Below are positions 35,098 through 40,137 of a stretch of DNA of 40,137 nt, piece after piece. The stretch's first letter is position 1. Each line of letters opens with the position of its first letter. This stretch comes from Pseudoxanthomonas mexicana. GTDB lineage: Bacteria > Pseudomonadota > Gammaproteobacteria > Xanthomonadales > Xanthomonadaceae. The notes under the pieces are model-generated. The model made no database searches. It was not told the DNA's origin and saw nothing but the letters and a program-made list of their open reading frames with translations. The translations under genes were made by a program, and so were the position numbers. The stretch is taken from assembly GCF_010093385.1 (NCBI RefSeq), contig NZ_PDWV01000037.1, positions 1-40,137 of the forward strand, written 5' to 3'.

Positions 35098-35886
35098 ATG
35101 TCGCATTTCAAGGCTCCCCCCAAGAAGTCCCTCGGCCAGCACTTCCTGACCGATCGCACCTACATCGAGAAGATCGTCATGGCGGTCAATCCCCAGCCGG
35201 GCAACCGTCTCGTCGAGATCGGGCCGGGCCAGGGCGCCATCCCGTTCCCGCTGTTGCGCAGGCCCGGCGAGCTGACCGCCATCGAGTTCGACCGCGACCT
35301 CATCACGCCGTTGATGGAGGCTGCCGAAGGCGTGGGCCGGCTCACGATCATCCACAAGGACGTGCTGGACGTGGATTTCGGCAAGCTGGCGGGCGAAGAC
35401 AGGCTGCGCCTGGTTGGCAACCTGCCCTACAACCTGTCCTCGCCCATCCTGTTCCATGCCATCGAGCACGCCGCGTCCATCCGCGACATGGTCTTCATGC
35501 TGCAGAAGGAAGTCGTGGACCGCATGGCCGCGGAACCCGGAAGCAAGGTGTACGGACGCCTCAGCGTGATGCTGCAGGCCTATTGCCGCGTGGACAGCCT
35601 GTTCGTAGTGCCTCCCGGCGCGTTCCGTCCGCCGCCGAAGGTGGATTCGGCCGTGGCGCGGCTGGTGCCGCGCGCGGCCGAAGAGGTGGGCATCCGCGAC
35701 CACCGCCGCTTCGCGGACGTGGTGCGCGCCGCGTTCGGACAGCGCCGCAAGACCCTGCGCAATGCGCTGTCCGGCACCTGCAGCGTGGAGCAGATCGAAG
35801 CCGCGGGACTGCGCCCCGACCTGCGCGCGGAACAGGTCCCCGTCAGCGATTTCATCCGTCTGGCCAACCAGCCCGACGCATCCTGA
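35098..35886 (+). CDS. rsmA: 16S rRNA (A1518/A1519) dimethyltransferase RsmA (KsgA)
   Basis: A 262-residue SAM-dependent methyltransferase that dimethylates two adjacent adenines near the 3' end of 16S rRNA. I start at the ATG at 35098 (MSHFKAPPKKSLGQHFLTD) rather than at a GTG at 35077, because the family begins shortly before KSLGQHFL and the extension MFPHNPR is not conserved. SAM-binding GPGQGAIPFPL, the acidic IEFDRDLI and the catalytic NLPYNLSSPIL are clear, and the C-terminal helical rRNA-binding domain contains AAFGQRRKTLRNAL. Third last of the lptD block. Confidence 0.97.
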   Translation: MSHFKAPPKKSLGQHFLTDRTYIEKIVMAVNPQPGNRLVEIGPGQGAIPFPLLRRPGELTAIEFDRDLITPLMEAAEGVGRLTIIHKDVLDVDFGKLAGEDRLRLVGNLPYNLSSPILFHAIEHAASIRDMVFMLQKEVVDRMAAEPGSKVYGRLSVMLQAYCRVDSLFVVPPGAFRPPPKVDSAVARLVPRAAEEVGIRDHRRFADVVRAAFGQRRKTLRNALSGTCSVEQIEAAGLRPDLRAEQVPVSDFIRLANQPDAS

Positions 35887-35930
35887 CCGCACGCAACGTG
35901 CCGTCGTTTCCGCTTTGACGTGCCATTGCA

Positions 35931-35936
35931 TACACT
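35931..35936 (+). promoter_or_regulatory. putative -10 element (TACACT) before apaG
   Basis: TACACT ends 6 bases before the apaG ATG. A TTGACG at 35915-35920 is nearby, but the spacing of 10 bases is too short for a sigma-70 pair. Fits the leaderless pattern. Confidence 0.35.
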
Positions 35937-35942
35937 GAACGC

Positions 35943-36323
35943 ATGGATTCCCCCGACTACGCCATCGACGTCGACGTCGCCACGCGCTTCCTGGACGACC
36001 AGTCCGCGCCCGAGGACGGCCGCTACGTGTTCGCGTACACCATCCGCATCCACAACCGCGGGCGCGTACCCGCGCAGCTGCTGCGCCGCCACTGGGTGAT
36101 CACCGATGCCAACGGCAAGGTGCAGGAAGTGCACGGTGAGGGCGTGGTGGGTGAACAGCCCTGGCTGAGGCCGGGCGAGGATTTCCGCTACACCTCCGGC
36201 GCCGTCCTCGAGACCGCGCTCGGGACCATGCAAGGACGCTACGACATGCTCGCCGACGACGGCACCCGCTTCGACGCCCCCATCGCCCCCTTTACCCTGT
36301 CCGTCCCGCGGACCCTGCACTGA
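35943..36323 (+). CDS. apaG: ApaG (Co2+/Mg2+ efflux-linked protein)
   Basis: A 126-residue ApaG-family protein with a fibronectin type III-like beta-sandwich. Family strings are [29 protein letters not shown] (in parts, residues 5-34), [41 protein letters not shown] and TMQGRYDML. In enteric bacteria apaG mutations affect divalent metal resistance; the molecular function is unclear, and related domains occur in F-box and polymerase-interacting proteins. Length is standard (125-127). It lies between rsmA and apaH, as in E. coli. Confidence 0.96.
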   Translation: MDSPDYAIDVDVATRFLDDQSAPEDGRYVFAYTIRIHNRGRVPAQLLRRHWVITDANGKVQEVHGEGVVGEQPWLRPGEDFRYTSGAVLETALGTMQGRYDMLADDGTRFDAPIAPFTLSVPRTLH

Positions 36324-36334
36324 GGCCCGGGCGC

Positions 36335-37189
36335 ATGAGTGTCTGGGCCATAGGCGACCTGCAGGGCTGCTACGACGCCACGCAGCGACTGCTGGAGAAG
36401 ATCCGCTTCGATCCCGCGCAGGACCGGCTGTGGTTCTGCGGCGACCTGGTGAACCGCGGCGGACAGTCACTGGAAACGCTGCGCCTGGTGCATTCATTGC
36501 GCGAGCACTGTGTCGTCGTGCTGGGCAACCACGACCTGTCTTTGCTCGCCATCGGCGAGCGCTCGCCGGACGAGCAGCGCAAGGTCAATCCGGACCTGCA
36601 GCGCGTGGTCCTGGCCGACGACGCACGCATGCTGCTGGACTGGCTGCGCCTGCAGAAGCTGCTGCACGTGGACCGCGACCTGGGCTGGATGATGGTGCAT
36701 GCCGGACTGGCGCCCAAGTGGACCACCACGCTCGCCGAGAAGCACGCGCGCGAAGTCGAGGCGCAACTGCACGGCAACGGCTACCGCAAGCTGTTCCGCA
36801 ACATGTACGGCGACAAGCCGAACTGGGCGCCCCACCTGTCCGGCCACGACCGCTCGCGCGCGATCATCAACGTCCTCACCCGCATGCGTTACTGCACGCC
36901 GCGCGGGCGCATGGCGATCGAGGAGAAAGGCGCACCCGGCAGGCAGGCCCAGGGCCTGTACCCCTGGTACGAAGTGCCCGGCCGCGCCGAGCGCGACCTC
37001 AAGATCGTCTGCGGCCACTGGTCCACGCTGGGCCTCATGATCGGCCATGGCGTGCATGCCATCGACACCGGCGCGGTCTGGGGCGGCAAGCTGACCGCCT
37101 TGCAGCTGGATATCGACGACATCCGGCTGGTGCAGGTGCAGGGCCGTGATGTTCCGCCGCCACCCAAGGGCGAACTGCCGAAGGATTGA
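36335..37189 (+). CDS. apaH: symmetrical diadenosine tetraphosphatase ApaH
   Basis: A 284-residue calcineurin-type metallophosphatase that splits Ap4A into two ADP, lowering stress dinucleotides and capped RNA ends. The metal-binding blocks are present: AIGDLQGCYD, CGDLVNRGGQSLETL, LGNHDLSLLA, VHAGLAP (His ligand) and CGHWSTLG. The ATG 11 bases after the apaG stop gives MSVWAIGDLQ with the catalytic motif at the very N-terminus, as in E. coli ApaH (280 residues). The gene ends one base before a 28-bp perfect inverted repeat that separates it from convergent folA. Confidence 0.97.
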   Translation: MSVWAIGDLQGCYDATQRLLEKIRFDPAQDRLWFCGDLVNRGGQSLETLRLVHSLREHCVVVLGNHDLSLLAIGERSPDEQRKVNPDLQRVVLADDARMLLDWLRLQKLLHVDRDLGWMMVHAGLAPKWTTTLAEKHAREVEAQLHGNGYRKLFRNMYGDKPNWAPHLSGHDRSRAIINVLTRMRYCTPRGRMAIEEKGAPGRQAQGLYPWYEVPGRAERDLKIVCGHWSTLGLMIGHGVHAIDTGAVWGGKLTALQLDIDDIRLVQVQGRDVPPPPKGELPKD

Positions 37190-37190
37190 C

Positions 37191-37268
37191 CGAACGTAGC
37201 GTGCGCCATGCGCACGACCGCATGGACCCAGCACCGCGCAGTCGTGCGCATGGCGCACGCTACGTTCG
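37191..37268. repeat. perfect 28-bp inverted repeat (GTAG-type REP pair) filling the apaH/folA gap
   Basis: Bases 37191-37218 and 37241-37268 are exact reverse complements, separated by 22 bases. Each arm contains GTAG followed by a smaller hairpin of its own (GTGCGC-cat-GCGCAC), which is the form of Xanthomonas/Stenotrophomonas repetitive extragenic palindromes with a GTAG head; two such units head to head form a BIME-like pair. It starts 1 base after the apaH stop and ends 1 base before the folA stop, so the transcript of either strand ends in a stem of up to 28 bp. It may act as a bidirectional terminator or mRNA 3'-end protector. Confidence 0.85.
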
Positions 37269-37269
37269 C

Positions 37270-37764
37270 TCAGACGCGCCGGTACTCGACGAAGTCGAAT
37301 CCGATGGCATGCTTCGCGTCCGCCGGATGCGGTTCGCGGGCGACTTCATGCCATTCCGCCGGATCGAAGGCCGGGAAGAACGCATGCGCGCCCTCCACCT
37401 CGGCATCCACCTCCGTGAGGTGCAGCACGTCGGCGCGACCCAGCGTGAGCGCGTAGACCTCGCCGCCACCGATCACGCAAAGCTCCTCGCTCCCCTGCTC
37501 CACCGCGATGCGGACCGCCTCGTCCACCGAGGCGACCGCCTGCATGCCCTCGAACGGCACGCGTCCGCTGCGCGTCAGCACCAGATTCAACCGTCCGGGC
37601 AGCGCACGCCCGAGCGACTCGGCCGTCCTGCGCCCCATCAGCACCGGCTTGCCGAGCGTCAGCGCCTTGAAGCGCTTCAGGTCGTCCGGCAACCGCCACG
37701 GCAGGTCGTTGTCGCGACCGATGGCGCGATGGCGGTCGAGTGCGGCGACCAGCGAAATGCGCAT
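37270..37764 (-). CDS. folA: dihydrofolate reductase
   Basis: A 164-residue dihydrofolate reductase, using NADPH to make tetrahydrofolate; target of trimethoprim. The N-terminus MRISLVAALDRHRAIGRDNDLPWRLPDDLKRFK has the adenine-pocket and substrate Asp/Trp residues (LPWRLPDDLK), followed by VLMGRRTAESLGR (NADPH binding) and the glycine pair CVIGGGEVYAL. Length matches E. coli FolA (159) closely. It lies 3 bases after thyA on the same strand, a functional pair since ThyA produces dihydrofolate. Convergent to apaH, as in E. coli. Confidence 0.97.
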   Translation of the reverse strand: MRISLVAALDRHRAIGRDNDLPWRLPDDLKRFKALTLGKPVLMGRRTAESLGRALPGRLNLVLTRSGRVPFEGMQAVASVDEAVRIAVEQGSEELCVIGGGEVYALTLGRADVLHLTEVDAEVEGAHAFFPAFDPAEWHEVAREPHPADAKHAIGFDFVEYRRV

Positions 37765-37767
37765 CCG

Positions 37768-38562
37768 CTAGACCGCCACCGGCGCCTTGATCGCCGGATG
37801 CGGATCGTAGCCATGGATCCCGATGTCGTCGAAGGTGAAGGCGAACAGGTCGGTGACCTCGGGATTGAGGTGTAGCGTGGGCAGCGCACGCGGTTCGCGC
37901 GACAACTGCTCGCGCGCCTGTTCGTAGTGGTTGGAGTACAGGTGCGCGTCGCCGAGCGTATGCACGAAATCGCCGACGCCCAGGCCCGTGGCCTGCGCCA
38001 CCATATGCGTCAGCAGTGCATAGCTGGCAATGTTGAACGGCACACCGAGGAAGATGTCGCCGCTGCGCTGGTACAACTGGCAGCTCAGTTTGCCGTCGAC
38101 CACGTAGAACTGGAACAGCGAATGGCACGGCATCAGCGCCATCTTCGGCAGTTCTGCGACGTTCCAGGCGCTGATCACCAGGCGACGCGAATCGGGATTG
38201 CGCTTGATCTCGTCGACCAGCCACTGCATCTGGTCGACCGTCTTGCCGTCGGCGCCTTCCCAACTGCGCCACTGCTTGCCATAGACGGGGCCCAGTTCGC
38301 CGTTCTCGTCGGCCCATTCGTCCCAGATGCTGACCTTGTTGTCCTTCAGGTACGCGATGTTGGTCTCGCCCTTCAGGAACCACAGCAGCTCGTGGATGAT
38401 CGAGCGCAAGTGCAGCTTCTTGGTGGTGACCAGCGGGAAGCCTTCGTTCAGGTCGAAGCGCATCTGCCAGCCGAACACGCTGCGCGTGCCGGTGCCGGTG
38501 CGGTCGGACTTCTCGGCACCGTGCTCCAGCACGTGGCGCAGCAGGTCGAGGTATTGCTTCAT
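37768..38562 (-). CDS. thyA: thymidylate synthase
   Basis: A 264-residue thymidylate synthase converting dUMP and methylene-tetrahydrofolate to dTMP and dihydrofolate. The catalytic nucleophile is Cys146 in [13 protein letters not shown], at the same number as in E. coli ThyA, and the length is identical. Other conserved strings are [33 protein letters not shown] and [22 protein letters not shown]. The ATG at 38562 is chosen over upstream in-frame codons because it gives the canonical MKQYLDLL start. It lies 29 bases after lgt and 3 bases before folA. Confidence 0.98.
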   Translation of the reverse strand: MKQYLDLLRHVLEHGAEKSDRTGTGTRSVFGWQMRFDLNEGFPLVTTKKLHLRSIIHELLWFLKGETNIAYLKDNKVSIWDEWADENGELGPVYGKQWRSWEGADGKTVDQMQWLVDEIKRNPDSRRLVISAWNVAELPKMALMPCHSLFQFYVVDGKLSCQLYQRSGDIFLGVPFNIASYALLTHMVAQATGLGVGDFVHTLGDAHLYSNHYEQAREQLSREPRALPTLHLNPEVTDLFAFTFDDIGIHGYDPHPAIKAPVAV

Positions 38563-38591
38563 GCGCGGTCTCCGGCGATGGACTTCACGGT

Positions 38592-39470
38592 TTACTTGCC
38601 GGCGACCGGCGCGGGCACCACGGGCTGGAGCGTCGGCGCGCGGCGCGACAGCCACAGCAGGTACAGGCCCAGCAGCACCAGCGGCACGCTGAGGATCTGG
38701 CCCTTGGTCAACCAGCCCCACGCCACGTAATGGCCTTCATCCGGCACGCGGACGAACTCCATCAGGAAGCGGAACACGCCGTACATCAGCGCGAACAGAC
38801 CCGACACGAGGTAACGCGGCCGCGGCTTGCGCGAGACCGTCCACAGCACGACGAACATCACCAGTCCCTCGAGGCAGGCCTGGTACAGCTGCGAGGGATG
38901 GCGGGCGAACTGATCCAGCGCGCCCGCGGCGTACTGCGCCTGCAACTGGGCGGCATCCAGGCCGCGCAGCGCCGGATCGGTCGGAAAGATCACGCCCCAG
39001 CCGGCCTGGGTGTACTTGCCCCACAGTTCCGCGCCGATGAAGTTGCCCAGCCGCCCGAACCCCAGTCCCGGCGCGGCCAGCGGGGCCACGAAATCCATCG
39101 TGTCGAAGAAATGCAGCCGGTGCCGGCGCGACCACCACAGCGCCGCGGCCATCACGCCGAGCAGCCCGCCGTGGAAGCTCATGCCGCCTTCCCACACCTT
39201 GAAGATCGACAGCGGATTGTCGAGGAAGGTGCCGAATCCGTAGAACAGCACGTAGCCGATGCGCCCGCCCAGCACCACGCCCAACATGGCGTAGAACATC
39301 AGGTCGGAGAATGCGTCGGCATCGACACCCGGTAGGCGCCCCTGCGATGCACGCCTGCGTCCCAGCCACCAGGCCACGACGAAAGCCAGCAGGTACATCA
39401 GGCCGTACCAGTGCAGCTTGACCGGCCCCAGCGAAAAGATGATCGGATCGATCTGGTGGAGGTAGATCAT
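38592..39470 (-). CDS. lgt: prolipoprotein diacylglyceryl transferase
   Basis: A 292-residue inner-membrane enzyme that adds diacylglycerol to the lipobox cysteine of prolipoproteins, the first step of lipoprotein maturation. It has about seven hydrophobic helices and the Lgt hallmark strings: [31 protein letters not shown], the signature [13 protein letters not shown], and HPSQLYQA. The ATG at 39470 gives [16 protein letters not shown], the conserved N-terminal sequence; the frame is open upstream but not conserved-looking. First gene of lgt-thyA-folA, an order also known in other gammaproteobacteria (lgt-thyA). Needed for the predicted lipoproteins in this window. Confidence 0.97.
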   Translation of the reverse strand: MIYLHQIDPIIFSLGPVKLHWYGLMYLLAFVVAWWLGRRRASQGRLPGVDADAFSDLMFYAMLGVVLGGRIGYVLFYGFGTFLDNPLSIFKVWEGGMSFHGGLLGVMAAALWWSRRHRLHFFDTMDFVAPLAAPGLGFGRLGNFIGAELWGKYTQAGWGVIFPTDPALRGLDAAQLQAQYAAGALDQFARHPSQLYQACLEGLVMFVVLWTVSRKPRPRYLVSGLFALMYGVFRFLMEFVRVPDEGHYVAWGWLTKGQILSVPLVLLGLYLLWLSRRAPTLQPVVPAPVAGK

Positions 39471-39632
39471 GCGCCTCGGCGTGGCCGGTGGGGAGCGCCT
39501 ATTTTGCCCCAGGCGGGCATGCGGATGGGCATCCGTCCACTCCCTTCGCGACGTCGGGCCCGCCCGGCTGAACACTGGACGGGAGGCTGGGCCCCGATCG
39601 GAAGACCATTCCCCGCTGCACCAAGCCGCCTT

Positions 39633-40124
39633 TCAATCGAGCAGCGCAGGCCGATTCGGCAGTTCGTCCTCGTCGGACTGGCCCTCCTGCTGCGGCCAGT
39701 GCAGCGCCAGCAGGTCCGAAACCGCACGCACGCCGTCGATCACCGCCCGTTCCGGATGGCCGGCACGCATTTCCTGCTCGATGAGCCGGCAGACCTGCGC
39801 CCATTGCGCATCGCTGACGCGCCCGTCCAGTCCGCGGTCGGCGACGATCTCGATGCGATGGTCGGCCAGCAACAGATAGATCAGCACGCCGTTGTTGGCT
39901 TCGGTGTCCCAGGTGCGCAGACGGACGAAGACCTCGTGCGCACGTTCGCGCGCCTGCACCCCTGCCAGCACCGCGCTCGGCGGCAGGTTGGTTTCCACCG
40001 CGAACATCACCTCGCCGCGGTGCGGGCGTTCGCCCGCCGCAATGGCCTCGGTGATGCGATGCAGGCTGTCTTCCGGGAACAGCCGGCGCGACGAGCGTGC
40101 GAACAGATGGCGCAGCAGGCGCAT
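39633..40124 (-). CDS. TPM-domain protein (DUF477 / YgcG-like)
   Basis: A 163-residue TPM-domain protein. The start at 40124 (ATG) is preceded by GGGAG 7 bases away; an upstream TTG at 40130 would add two residues. Features are the N-terminal Arg-rich stretch MRLLRHLFARSSRRLFP, helix SLHRITEAIAAGER, then the TPM strings GEVMFAVETNLP, LRTWDTEANNGVLIYLLLADHRIEIVADRGLDG (residues split here) and the helical end. No signal peptide or membrane helix, unlike the longer YgcG paralogue, and as in the third gene of typical lemA-TPM-TPM clusters, which would lie beyond the window end. Function unclear. The 162 bases to lgt (39471-39632) show nothing. Confidence 0.85.
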   Translation of the reverse strand: MRLLRHLFARSSRRLFPEDSLHRITEAIAAGERPHRGEVMFAVETNLPPSAVLAGVQARERAHEVFVRLRTWDTEANNGVLIYLLLADHRIEIVADRGLDGRVSDAQWAQVCRLIEQEMRAGHPERAVIDGVRAVSDLLALHWPQQEGQSDEDELPNRPALLD

Positions 40125-40137
40125 CACCAACTCCCGG

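Overview
The window looks like chromosomal DNA from a high-GC gammaproteobacterium of the family Xanthomonadaceae (Xanthomonas, Stenotrophomonas, Pseudoxanthomonas or Lysobacter type). The family assignment is an inference from three things: the ahpC / ahpF-oxyR arrangement with an rnk-like gene behind oxyR, strong G/C preference at third codon positions, and the lptD-surA-pdxA-rsmA-apaG-apaH block facing folA-thyA-lgt. I cannot fix the genus. The sequence begins in a run of almost pure G/C and ends at the first codons of a TPM gene, so it may be a whole contig rather than a slice of one.

Layout. 1-6.5 kb: the tail of a small protein, a DUF3106 exported protein, a lone pntAA (opposite strand), a large DUF1631 protein (opposite strand), then a nitroreductase, a Pol I-like 5' nuclease and a NUDIX hydrolase. 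6.5-9.1 kb (minus strand): a DUF4019-like protein, proline iminopeptidase and prmC. 9.1-13.4 kb: the peroxide-defence locus, with an OxyR operator, ahpC, a strongly structured intergenic RNA, ahpF, oxyR and an rnk-like gene. 13.5-16 kb: transaldolase, a CapA-like metallophosphatase and a small exported protein. 15.9-17.6 kb (minus): GST, DUF2007 and msrA in close series. 17.7-22.6 kb: glnS, a Cys-rich lipoprotein coupled to a deaminase, rlmM and an SMP-30-like lipoprotein. 22.6-27.9 kb: a GDSL hydrolase, an unrecognised 240-residue protein, a Tat-exported oxidoreductase, and two ubiquinone-type flavin hydroxylases whose genes overlap by 4 bases. 28-30.2 kb: a six-helix membrane protein that I infer is the cobalamin transporter BtuM, a PduO-type cobalamin adenosyltransferase and a class II histone-deacetylase-like amidohydrolase. 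30.2-37.2 kb: lptD-surA-pdxA-rsmA-apaG-apaH. 37.2-40.1 kb (minus): lgt-thyA-folA, preceded by a TPM-domain gene.

The genes are mainly housekeeping: outer-membrane assembly (LptD, SurA), lipoprotein lipidation (Lgt), thymidylate and folate supply (ThyA, FolA), ubiquinone synthesis, rRNA and release-factor methylation (RlmM, RsmA, PrmC) and oxidative stress (AhpC/F, OxyR, MsrA, GST). No prophage, insertion sequence, CRISPR array, tRNA or rRNA was seen. The most interesting non-coding signals are a perfect 28-bp inverted repeat filling the apaH/folA gap, mutually exclusive stem-loops between ahpC and ahpF, and a recurring -10-like hexamer 5-7 bases before start codons that suggests leaderless mRNAs. 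The strongest functional lead among poorly annotated genes is the putative BtuM-PduO cobalamin uptake and adenosylation pair.
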